Assembly (NCBI RefSeq): GCF_000718095.1
Contig: NZ_JOEI01000006.1
Location: 146,103 to 210,102 of the forward strand
DNA: 64,000 nt
Source of the DNA: Streptomyces scopuliridis RB72
GTDB taxonomy: Bacteria > Actinomycetota > Actinomycetes > Streptomycetales > Streptomycetaceae
Direction of reading: 5' to 3'
The position numbers were made by a program, and so were the translations under genes. The stretch's first letter is position 1. The number at the start of each line of letters is the position of its first letter. This document shows, in pieces, positions 49,454 to 56,424 of the stretch. Under the pieces are notes generated by a model that searched no databases, was not told the origin of the DNA, and saw nothing but the letters and a program-made list of their open reading frames with translations.

Positions 49454-49711
49454 GTGCCGAAGTCACGTATCCGCAAGAAGGCCGAATTCACGCCGCCTCC
49501 GGCCGCGAAGCAGACGGTCAACCTCAAGCTGACCAACCGGAGCTGGGTGGCCCCGGTCATGCTTGCCCTGTTCCTGATCGGCCTCGCCTGGATCGTCGTT
49601 TTTTATGTGACCGAGGGCGATCTTCCGCTGCAGAGCTTCGGGAACTGGAACATCGTGGTCGGGTTCGGCTTCATCGCCGCCGGCTTCGGTGTCTCGACCC
49701 AGTGGAAGTAG
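49454..49711 (+). CDS. crgA: Cell division protein CrgA
   Basis: An 85-residue membrane protein that inhibits or coordinates septum formation, acting with FtsZ, FtsI and CwsA partners. The head [20 protein letters not shown] is basic and Pro-rich; two helices follow ([20 protein letters not shown] and [19 protein letters not shown]) separated by the loop [13 protein letters not shown]. This is the exact CrgA architecture and size. The GTG at 49454 has AGGAGAG 7 nt upstream. The frame is open to 49373, but that part lacks a ribosome site. In Streptomyces crgA timing sets when aerial hyphae divide. Confidence 0.96.
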   Translation: MPKSRIRKKAEFTPPPAAKQTVNLKLTNRSWVAPVMLALFLIGLAWIVVFYVTEGDLPLQSFGNWNIVVGFGFIAAGFGVSTQWK

Positions 49712-50019
49712 CGGGTCCACCACTCCGCCGTCAAGCTCTGCCCCGACTTATCCACAGCGTTGTCCACAGCAGGGGAAAAGGTCAGACGATCTGTGGATAA
49801 CTCCACGGGACGTTGACGCCGGTGTGACTGCATCCGCCATTCTGATGACGCGCTCGCCCCTTGTCGCCACTGGTCAAACCCACATCGGCGACAAGGGGCA
49901 CGCACGTTCCCCACAGGATGCACAAGATCCGCCACACTCTGTGGACAACTGTGGAGTACGGGCCGTCCTCGCGGAGTCACGCTCAGGTGAGCCGGGCGCG
50001 ACAGGCGGCGTGAGACGGC
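49712..50019. other. DnaA-box cluster with long inverted repeat in the crgA-rhomboid gap
   Basis: This convergent gap has no gene. It holds DnaA boxes TTATCCACA (49748-49756), TTGTCCACA (49760-49768), TGTGGATAA (49792-49800, reverse) and TGTGGACAA (49940-49948, reverse), all perfect. Between them GCCCCTTGTCGCC (49856-49868) pairs with GGCGACAAGGGGC (49887-49899) over 13 bp with an 18-base loop. Extra-origin DnaA clusters that titrate DnaA are known near oriC in S. coelicolor; this is likely such a locus. The hairpin could also terminate both genes. Confidence 0.75.
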
Positions 50020-50931
50020 TCAGGTGAGTGAGGCCGTTCTGGCCACGACGATCACGACCGTCGCCACCAGCACCAGCGCGCACGTGCCGTACTGCACGAG
50101 AGCCCGCCGCTCGCGGGGCGCGTGCACCATCCCTATGGCGATCACCACGCCCGCCACCAGCCCGCCGACGTGTGCCTCCCAGGCGATGTTGGACCAGGTG
50201 AAGGTGAAGAGCAGATTCAGCGCCAGCAGGACCAGGACCGGCCGCATGTCGTAGTTGAGCCGCCGCATCAGGACGACGGTCGCGCCGAGCAGCCCGAAGA
50301 TCGCGCCGGAAGCGCCCAGCGAGGGCTGGTTCGGTGCGGCGAGGAGATACGTCAGCGCGCTGCCGGCCAGCCCGGAGAGCAGATAGAGCGCCAGGAAGCG
50401 GACGCGGCCGAGAGCCGCCTCCAGCGGCCCGCCGAGCCACCACAGCCCGAGCATGTTGAAGGCGATGTGCCAGATCTCCTGGTGCAGGAACATGGCGGTG
50501 ACCAGCCGGTACCACTCGCCGTCCGCGACGCCGACGATACGGTCGAACCCGGGGCTGAAGGCGTAACCGATCAGGTCGAGGTCCTGGACGAGGCGATACC
50601 GGTCGTCCACCGCGAGGACGGCGACGAATACCGCGACATTGATGCCCAGCAGGATCTTGGTGAGCAGCCGGGGATCGGCCGCGACCGTGCCGCCGGCGAG
50701 GGTGCGCGGCCGGTTGGCGCTCGCTCCGTGCCCCGTACCCGAGCCCTGCCGGACGCATTCCGGGCACTGGAAGCCGACAGAGGCACTGATCATGCACTCG
50801 GGGCAGATGGGGCGCTCGCAACGCGTGCAGCGTATGCCCGTCTCCCGGTCCGGATGCCGGTAACAGCTGGGCAGGCCTTCGGTGACGGCAGGCTGGTCCT
50901 GGCCTCCGTGGCCGCCTGGCGGGTGGTCCAT
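50020..50931 (-). CDS. Rhomboid-family intramembrane serine protease with N-terminal zinc-binding head
   Basis: A 303-residue membrane protein. Residues about 22-62 are a B-box-like zinc module: CYRHPDRETGIRCTRCERPI then CPECMISASVGFQCPECV. Six or seven helices follow. The rhomboid motifs are WYRLVTAMFLHQEIWHIAFN, the catalytic Ser in LGASGAIFGLLGA, and the catalytic His in AWEAHVGGLVAG. It cleaves membrane segments of unknown clients. The zinc head is common in actinobacterial rhomboids. The ATG at 50931 follows AGGGGACCG. It is downstream of the cyclophilin gene on the same strand, separated by a hairpin. Confidence 0.93.
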   Translation of the reverse strand: MDHPPGGHGGQDQPAVTEGLPSCYRHPDRETGIRCTRCERPICPECMISASVGFQCPECVRQGSGTGHGASANRPRTLAGGTVAADPRLLTKILLGINVAVFVAVLAVDDRYRLVQDLDLIGYAFSPGFDRIVGVADGEWYRLVTAMFLHQEIWHIAFNMLGLWWLGGPLEAALGRVRFLALYLLSGLAGSALTYLLAAPNQPSLGASGAIFGLLGATVVLMRRLNYDMRPVLVLLALNLLFTFTWSNIAWEAHVGGLVAGVVIAIGMVHAPRERRALVQYGTCALVLVATVVIVVARTASLT

Positions 50932-51032
50932 CGGTCCCCTCGGTCCTCGTGACGGCGGACGGTGCCCGGCACGGCACAGCGCACCGCCCCGCCCGTCCGG
51001 TATGTAACCACTACGGACGGGCAGGGCGGGAT

Positions 51033-51053
51033 GGTTCCCCGAACCGGGGAACC
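51033..51053 (-). terminator. Terminator after the cyclophilin gene
   Basis: GGTTCCCC (51033-51040) and GGGGAACC (51046-51053) form a perfect 8-bp stem with a 5-base loop directly after the cyclophilin stop. Confidence 0.65.
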
Positions 51054-51069
51054 GGACGGTGGTGAGCGG

Positions 51070-51597
51070 TCAGCGCGTCTCGATGACGACCGACTCGATC
51101 ACGACCTCCTTCAGCGGGCGGTCGGTGCGCGGGTTGGTCTGGGTACCGCCGATGGCGTCCACGACCTTCTTGCCGGCCTCGTTGGTGACCTCGCCGAAGA
51201 TGGTGTGCTTCCGGTTCAGCCACGTGGTGGGCGCCAGGGTGATGAAGAACTGCGAGCCGTTGGTGCCCGGGCCCGCGTTCGCCATCGCCAGCAGGTACGG
51301 CCTGTCGAAGCCGAGGTCCGGGTGGAACTCGTCCTCGAACTTGTAGCCGGGGCCACCGGTGCCGTTGCCCAGCGGGTCCCCGCCCTGGATCATGAAGCCG
51401 CTGATCACGCGGTGGAAGACAGTGCCGTCGTACAGCCTGTCCGTGGTCTTCTGGCCGGTCTCCGGGTTGACCCACTCCCGCTCGCCCTGCGCGAGCTCGA
51501 CAAAGTTCTTGACCGTCTTCGGCGCGTGGTTCGGCAGGAGCCGTACCTCAATGTCGCCGTGGTTGGTCTTCAGGGTGGCGTAAAGCTGCTCGGCCAC
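51070..51597 (-). CDS. ppiA: Cyclophilin-type peptidyl-prolyl cis-trans isomerase
   Basis: A 175-residue cytoplasmic foldase. Cyclophilin motifs are FHRVISGFMIQGGDPLGNGT (catalytic Arg, Phe and Gln region), PGTNGSQFFITLAPTTWLNR and HTIFGEVTNEAGKKVVDAIG. It catalyses proline isomerisation during folding. The GTG start at 51597 has GGAAGG about 6 nt upstream. No signal peptide is present. Confidence 0.94.
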   Translation of the reverse strand: MAEQLYATLKTNHGDIEVRLLPNHAPKTVKNFVELAQGEREWVNPETGQKTTDRLYDGTVFHRVISGFMIQGGDPLGNGTGGPGYKFEDEFHPDLGFDRPYLLAMANAGPGTNGSQFFITLAPTTWLNRKHTIFGEVTNEAGKKVVDAIGGTQTNPRTDRPLKEVVIESVVIETR

Positions 51598-51931
51598 GAT
51601 CTGCCTTCCGTAAGTCTTCTCTGACTCTCACGATCCTCGCACGGAAGGCGGCGGAAGACGGAAGGGGGACGGCAGGAGACATGCCGAGGCGGCGGTGTGG
51701 TCACGCCGGAACCCGCGCATGCTGGAGAGAGGGGTGACATCGTCACCCATGAGTACGTACGGGCATGAGTACGTACGGAATGTACGCGGAGGACCGCGAT
51801 GTCCGGGCATCACTCACGTCGCCTTCCATGACCCGGATGCCCGCAACGCATGCCGAGACCGAGCCCAGCAGGCATGATCTCGAAAAGGGTGGATAGGCGA
51901 AATACGGAACGCCACCGAGGAGGATGATCCT
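51598..51931. promoter_or_regulatory. Gap with palindrome and 15-bp direct repeats
   Basis: No gene is seen between the cyclophilin and DUF5324 starts. GGGTGAC-ATC-GTCACCC at 51732-51748 is a perfect 7-bp dyad. Immediately after it CATGAGTACGTACGG occurs twice (51748-51762 and 51764-51778) with a 16-base period. A GAGGAGGA ribosome site at 51917-51924 serves DUF5324. The repeats look like regulator-binding sites between divergent promoters. Confidence 0.55.
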
Positions 51932-52642
51932 GTGACCCGCATGGACAGCGTGCGCGCCGCTACCGGTTCGGCAAAGGAGAGCGTGCAGCACGCCGCGGTA
52001 GTGGTGGCCCCTTACGCCGGTACGGCCAAGGAACAGGCCGCTCTGGCCAAGGCACAGGCCGCGCTCTACGCCCGCGAGGCGCGTGTACGGCTCGCCCCGA
52101 CAGTATCGAAGGCCGCTCAGCAAGCTCGTGTTCAGTACGGCGCCCATGTGGCGCCCCGGGTACCCCCAAAGGTCGATAAGGCCGCGCACCGCGCCGCGGT
52201 GCGCACTCGTCGGGCCGCCCGTCAGGCGGCGGATTACACGGTGCCGCGAGTGAATCAGGCGGTGGCCACCGCACAGCCGGTGGCCGAACAGGCCGCGGCA
52301 CGTTCCGCGGCCGCCCTGGCCGCTCTGCGCGGACAGGTCACGGCGAAAGAGATCCAGAAGCTGGTGAGGAAGCATGAACGGCGGGCCAGGGCCGGCCGGG
52401 TGGCCAAGGGCCTGGCGGTCCTCTGCGTGCTGGCCGGTGGGGCTTTCGCCGCCTGGAAGTGGTGGGACAAGCAGGCGAATCCGGACTGGCTCGTGGAGCC
52501 GCCGGCCGCTACCGAGGTCTCGGAGCGTGGTCCGCTGACGTCCATGGACGGCAGCCATGTGGTCGATCCACTGGATCCGGAGGTCCAGGCGAAGCAGGCC
52601 GAGGCGGAGGCGTCGGAGAACGACCGGGACGACCGTCCCTGA
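51932..52642 (+). CDS. DUF5324 family membrane protein
   Basis: A 236-residue Ala/Gln-rich protein. Residues 1-150 are long amphipathic helices resembling apolipoprotein-like repeats (ATAQPVAEQAAARSAAALAA). One membrane helix (VAKGLAVLCVLAGGAFAAWK) precedes a short acidic tail containing NPDWLVEPP and DPLDPEVQAKQAEAEASE. The family is restricted to Streptomyces relatives and its function is unknown. The GTG at 51932 follows GAGGAGGA. The conserved place next to the cyclophilin gene suggests the core chromosome extends to here. Confidence 0.85.
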   Translation: MTRMDSVRAATGSAKESVQHAAVVVAPYAGTAKEQAALAKAQAALYAREARVRLAPTVSKAAQQARVQYGAHVAPRVPPKVDKAAHRAAVRTRRAARQAADYTVPRVNQAVATAQPVAEQAAARSAAALAALRGQVTAKEIQKLVRKHERRARAGRVAKGLAVLCVLAGGAFAAWKWWDKQANPDWLVEPPAATEVSERGPLTSMDGSHVVDPLDPEVQAKQAEAEASENDRDDRP

Positions 52643-52886
52643 CCACACGGACCACGGAACAGACCACGGAGATCACAGACCGGGCGTGGCACTCGCCGCG
52701 CCTGTAGTCCATGTTGTCCGCGCTCTTGCCGTCCGCGCTCTTGCCGTCCGCGCTCTCGCTGTTCACGTTCTGGCTGTTCGTGTTCTCGCTGTCCGCGTCG
52801 TCCTCGTCGCGCCACCGGCGTACGGGGTTCGGCGACGGGCGCACCGGAGGTGAGGGGCGCCGGGAGACCGCGGGGTTCCCGGCGCC
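52643..52886. repeat. Noncoding gap with degenerate TCCGCGCTCTTGCCG tandem repeat
   Basis: From about 52711 to 52800 a 15-base unit (TCCGCGCTCTTGCCG) occurs twice exactly and four more times with drift toward CTGTTCACGTTCTGG-like variants. Frames on both strands are open through it (SADGK repeats on the minus strand), but no start with a ribosome site is seen, so I do not call a gene. Confidence 0.55.
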
Positions 52887-53258
52887 TCACGCCGCGACGA
52901 GCGCCGCGTCGGCGGCGTACGCGCTCACCTGCGCCGCGCGGGGGTCGGTGTCGCTCGGCACATCCGCCGGCAGATGACGGACCGACGGTGACGAGCCATG
53001 CGCCTCGGCGCGGATACGCTGCTTGATCGTGGGCGGCAGCGACCTGCCGCGTGGCAGCGACCTGGGTACGGTCGCCCTGGCCGGAGTGGCCTCGGTGACG
53101 TGGTGCGCGGCGGCGGGTGCCGGCGCGGGCTGCTCGGCCGGCTGCCGCACGGCATTGCCGGCGGCAGCGGCCGGGGCGGTCAGCCCCAGGGAGGCGAGCA
53201 CCGCGAAGAACGCGGTGATGAAGACAGTCCACAGTTTCTTGACCTTGAAGGCGGCCAT
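52887..53258 (-). CDS. Small secreted protein of unknown function
   Basis: A 123-residue protein. The N-terminus is a clear Sec signal peptide (KVKKLWTVFITAFFAVLASL then AAAAGNA). The mature part is Ala/Pro-rich at first, then contains ATVPRSLPRGRSLPPTIKQR and ends DPRAAQVSAYAADAALVAA. It resembles a Streptomyces-specific secreted family, but I do not recognise a function. The ATG at 53258 has GAGGGGTC upstream. It is the last gene before the accessory region. Confidence 0.65.
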   Translation of the reverse strand: MAAFKVKKLWTVFITAFFAVLASLGLTAPAAAAGNAVRQPAEQPAPAPAAAHHVTEATPARATVPRSLPRGRSLPPTIKQRIRAEAHGSSPSVRHLPADVPSDTDPRAAQVSAYAADAALVAA

Positions 53259-53699
53259 GACCCCTCGCTTTCGGGTTGAGCGGTTTACATACCTTCCTCA
53301 TGATGTGGACGCATCTTGAGAATCCACGGAGCTACGCCGCCGTCCGGCAGTTCTTCGGATGAACACCACTCGTACGGTCCAACCGGCCCCGCGGATCCGC
53401 GGCCTCAGCGCGCCCGACGCCGTACCCGAAGCAGCGCTTCCCCGTCGCCGACCGACGCGTACGAGCGAACGTCAGCGCACGTCAGCGCCCCTCCAGCGCC
53501 TCCGGCACTCCCCTCTTCGCCGGCCGAGGCACGACTTCCGCCACACCGCCACCCGGAGAGATCGCCGCTGGGCAGGGCTCACCATCTGCTCGGCCGCGCG
53601 GCGTCACCCGCCTGCCGCTCAGGGCGCGCCGTATCGGCGCAAACCGGAAAGGCTGATGCTCTCGCCACACCGCTCGGCAGAAGAGAAAGAGAGAACGCC
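53259..53699. other. Noncoding boundary between core and accessory DNA
   Basis: About 440 bases hold no supportable gene. The plus-strand frame leading into the next hydrolase is open but reads as Arg/Ser/Pro-rich shadow without a ribosome site. The segment 53275-53345 is A+T-rich and probably carries the promoter of the leftward secreted-protein gene. Confidence 0.4.
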
Positions 53700-54674
53700 A
53701 TGACGCTGCGCCCGTCCCGCGAGCTCATACGCTCGCGGCCCGTCGCCGCCCTCGCCTCCGTGTGCTCCGTGGCGGCGCTCGCGGCGCCCGCCCCCGCCAT
53801 CGCCGAGGGCGCTTCCTCCGGCTCGGGCGGCGGCATAGCCAAGCCGACGGTGGTGCTGGTGCACGGCGCGTTCGCCGACGCCTCCGGGTGGGACGGCGTG
53901 GTGGAACGGCTTCAGCGCGACGGGTATCCCGTCATAGCCCCGGCGAACCCGCTGCGCGGGCTGGCCAGTGACTCCGCCTACATCGCCGGCGTCCTGAAGA
54001 GCGTCAAGGGTCCGGTCATCCTCGCCGGCCACTCCTACGGCGGCGCGGTGATCGGCGAGGCCGCCGCCGGCAACCGCAACGTCAAGGCGCTGGTGTACAT
54101 CTCGGCCTTCATGCCCGACAAGGGGGAGGCGCTCGGGGCGCTGGGCGCGAAGTTCCGCGGCAGCCGGCTCAATCCGGCGCTCAGACAGGTGCCGTTCCAG
54201 AACGGCGACGGCACGACGGGCACCGATCTGTACATCAAGCCCGACAAGTTCCACCAGGTCTTCGCGGCGGACCTCGCGGCCTCCACCGCCGCGCAGATGT
54301 CCGCCACCCAGCGCCCGATCAGCGCGTCGGCCTTCACGGAGAAGGCCGACGCCGCCGCCTGGAAGACCATCCCGTCCTGGTTCCTCGTGGCCACCAAGGA
54401 CCATGCGATAGCCCCGGACCTGGAGCGCTTCGAGGCGAAACGGGCGGGCTCCCACACCATCGAGGTGAATTCCTCGCACGTGGCGATGATCTCCCACCCC
54501 GGCACCGTCACCAGCCTCATCCTCGACGCCATCCGCACCGAGGCCTCCGGCACCCCGTCCCTGGCCACGACGGGCGGCAATGCCTCAGCCACCGGTCTGA
54601 TCGGCGTCGTCGCGATCGTCGCGGGCGTGGGCCTGATCGTGGCCGTACGCAGACACCAGGCACGCGGCCGCTGA
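53700..54674 (+). CDS. Secreted alpha/beta hydrolase with LATTG sortase anchor
   Basis: A 324-residue surface enzyme. A signal peptide (residues about 1-36, ending APAPAIAEGAS) is followed by an alpha/beta hydrolase of the EstC / HNL-like group: VVLVHGAFADASGWDGVVER (oxyanion His-Gly), nucleophile Ser in AGHSYGGAV, Asp in ATKDHAIAP and His in EVNSSHVAMISHP. The C-terminus is a complete sorting signal: SLATTGG, a helix (LIGVVAIVAGVGLIVAV) and RRHQARGR. LAxTG is the motif preferred by class E sortases, two of which are encoded 6-8 kb away. The ATG at 53700 follows AAGAGAAAGAGAGA. The substrate is unknown. Confidence 0.9.
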   Translation: MTLRPSRELIRSRPVAALASVCSVAALAAPAPAIAEGASSGSGGGIAKPTVVLVHGAFADASGWDGVVERLQRDGYPVIAPANPLRGLASDSAYIAGVLKSVKGPVILAGHSYGGAVIGEAAAGNRNVKALVYISAFMPDKGEALGALGAKFRGSRLNPALRQVPFQNGDGTTGTDLYIKPDKFHQVFAADLAASTAAQMSATQRPISASAFTEKADAAAWKTIPSWFLVATKDHAIAPDLERFEAKRAGSHTIEVNSSHVAMISHPGTVTSLILDAIRTEASGTPSLATTGGNASATGLIGVVAIVAGVGLIVAVRRHQARGR

Positions 54675-54739
54675 CCCGGCCAACGGAAGGGAAGCGGGGC
54701 GGCGGACCAGTGCGCCCAGGAGAAGGACCGCGATGCGGG

Positions 54740-54896
54740 ACGAGGACGAGCCCCATCCCGAGCCCGCACACCAGCAGCCCGGGAATGAGCTGCCAGGGCG
54801 GGAGCTCCGTCTCGCCTGGAGCGCGATGACGGCCAGACCCGGTGCCATGCCCAGCAGACCGGACATCACCAGGTACTTGCCGTTGACGCGGTCCGA
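54740..54896 (-). pseudogene. Fragment of an MFS (DHA2-type) drug exporter
   Basis: On the minus strand one frame reads RVNGKYLVMSGLLGMAPGLA and a second frame continues LPPWQLIPGLLVCGLGMGLV, a typical transmembrane pair of 14-helix MFS exporters. The frame changes in between and both ends are missing. About 50 residues of a roughly 500-residue family remain. Confidence 0.65.
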
Positions 54897-55336
54897 AAGA
54901 CGACGGCCGAGGAAGGTCTCGATGCGCCGCCACGCGTCAGCGGCGGCTTCCGGGTGCGGGCCCATGCCGGTCACGCGGAACGGCCGCATCAGGCGCGGGC
55001 CGACCTCCGCGTCGTTCAGGAGGGCGTGCCCGGCCTTCGGGTACTCCTTCACGTCGTGGACGACGCCGAGCCGCTCCAGCGCCGAATCCAGCCTCTCTGC
55101 GGCGCCCTTGAGCATCCGGTCGCGTCCGCCGTAGCTCGCGACGACGGGACAGGCCCCGGCCAGCGTCTCGTCCAGTTTCCTGGGGAGCGTCCCGTAGTTG
55201 GCGGAGCCGCGTCGAAGCCGCCCCGCGCCGCCGACATCACGGCGAAGGCACCGCCCATGCGGAAGCCGATGATGCCCACCGCGCCGGTGCAGTCGGGGCT
55301 CTCGGCGAGGAAGGTCCGGGCCGCCGCGATGTCGTG
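54897..55336 (-). pseudogene. Dienelactone hydrolase remnant, frameshifted and mutated
   Basis: A minus-strand reading starts AAARTFLAESPDCTGAVGII, continues GFRMGGAFAVMSAARGGFDA, then shifts frame near 55205 to NYGTLPRKLDETLAGACPVV and DVKEYPKAGHALLND, ending DAWRRIETFLGRRL. This is the dienelactone hydrolase pattern with the N-terminus lost. The nucleophile Cys (G-x-C-x-G-G) is replaced by Arg. The gene cannot make an active enzyme. Confidence 0.75.
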
Positions 55337-55337
55337 G

Positions 55338-55453
55338 CCGTGTCGATGCGGCGCGGGCTGTCCGAGAAGACGAACCCGATGGCACCGGCACCTGCGTCGA
55401 CGGCCGTGTCGACGTCCCTCTCGGTTTTCAGACCGCGGATCTTGATGAACACG
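55338..55453 (-). pseudogene. Phosphoribosylanthranilate isomerase (TrpF-like) N-terminal fragment
   Basis: The minus strand reads VFIKIRGLKTERDVDTAVDA then GAGAIGFVFSDSPRRID, the first beta-alpha unit of TrpF. The catalytic Cys in the K-I-C-G-L motif is Arg here, by a TGC to CGC change. Only about 38 residues survive before the dienelactone hydrolase remnant begins. Confidence 0.72.
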
Positions 55454-55539
55454 GAGTTGCTCAGGCTGGTGCTCCGTTGTGGCGTCCATTGGTCCGGTTG
55501 CGGGTGCGAGTTTGCTGATGGCCGGCTGGTCAGTTCGGG

Positions 55540-55836
55540 GCGGTGGTTCCGGCGACCACGTCGACGGCGAGACGGCGATGCGCGGCGAAGAAGCCTGAGG
55601 GCGGTGTCGGTGTCGCGGGCACGCAGAATGGCGACGAGCCCGCGGTGCTCCTCCGGGATGCGCGTGAGGTAACCCTCGGTGCTGTGGGTGATCCGGGTCA
55701 GCAGGAACAGGTGAACCTGGCAGCGGATGGCCTCCCACGCGTCCTGCAGGCGCAGATGTCCGGCGGCGGCGAAGACAGCGTCGTGGAAGGCGATGTCCAG
55801 GGAGCCGGACGACCTGCGCGAAGGTTGCCCGCCCAC
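55540..55836 (-). pseudogene. GntR-family (FCD-domain) regulator remnant
   Basis: The minus strand reads LDIAFHDAVFAAAGHLRLQD, then WEAIRCQVHLFLLTRI and RIPEEHRGLVAILRARDTDT, the ligand-binding FCD domain of GntR regulators. The winged-helix N-terminus is missing. Near 55595 the likely original frame (FFAAHRRLAVDVVAGTT) is lost by a frameshift. It is nonfunctional. Confidence 0.72.
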
Positions 55837-55881
55837 AGGCCGGTTGAGTGACTTTCAGCCCAGCTCAGAACGGGCCGCCGC

Positions 55882-56388
55882 TCACGGCTTGAGGTGCTGT
55901 AGATAGGAAAGCTCAACCGGGCACTCGGGCTGCGGGCATGCCGACAGTTCGCAGAGTCGACAGACGACAGTTGCGTGGTCTGCGCTTCGAGGCAGGGTTT
56001 CGAGGACGGTGGCGAGGAGGCGTTCGAGATGCCGACGGTCATCAGGGAGCAGCGGCGCCAGAACAGTCGCGAGTACCTTCGATCGGGCAGCTAGCACATC
56101 GGCTGCCTTTTCGTGTCCCGCCGGCGTCAGGGTCAGCGCGACAGCCCTACGGTCCTTGTCGGTCCGGCCACGACGGACGAGGCCGTGCGCCTCAAGCTGC
56201 GCCACCATCCGCACTGCCGCCGAGTGCGTCAGGCCGGTTCGGCGACCCACCTCCATGATGGTGATCCCCGGGTGGTCTGCCAGTTGTACCACCGCGGCAT
56301 CCGCCGTCGTCACCCTGAGCTCATCAGTTACCGCGACACACAAGGCACCAAGGAGGTTCTCCACTCGCAATTCATGTGCAACACTCAT
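55882..56388 (-). CDS. MarR-family transcriptional regulator with C-terminal Cys cluster
   Basis: A 168-residue regulator. The winged helix spans about residues 30-105: VQLADHPGITIMEVGRRTGL, THSAAVRMVAQLEAHGLVRR, then RTDKDRRAVALTLTPAG for the wing. The tail carries CRLCELSACPQPECPVE, four Cys that could sense oxidants or bind metal. The ATG at 56388 is chosen; an upstream ATG at 56406 is in frame. It is divergent from a DMT-family exporter with only 36 nt between starts, so it very likely represses both. Confidence 0.86.
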   Translation of the reverse strand: MSVAHELRVENLLGALCVAVTDELRVTTADAAVVQLADHPGITIMEVGRRTGLTHSAAVRMVAQLEAHGLVRRGRTDKDRRAVALTLTPAGHEKAADVLAARSKVLATVLAPLLPDDRRHLERLLATVLETLPRSADHATVVCRLCELSACPQPECPVELSYLQHLKP

Positions 56389-56399
56389 ACATATATTGT
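56389..56399. promoter_or_regulatory. Candidate MarR operator between the divergent starts
   Basis: ACATATATTGT is an imperfect A+T dyad (ACAAT or ACATA half-sites) directly before the MarR start. The whole 36-nt gap is A+T-rich against a GC-rich background. It would overlap the -10 elements of one or both promoters. Confidence 0.45.
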
Positions 56400-56424
56400 C
56401 CCGCATTCCAAGGTGGTTGTCCAG

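Noticed and set aside
52509..52844. Minus-strand frame with SADGK repeats as a gene
   Set aside because: The peptide repeat simply follows the DNA tandem repeat; there is no ribosome site, and the frame runs into Arg/Pro shadow opposite DUF5324.
53316..53699. 128-residue N-terminal extension of the LATTG hydrolase
   Set aside because: A signal peptide begins exactly at the ATG 53700 after a purine-rich ribosome site; the extension is Arg/Ser/Pro shadow.
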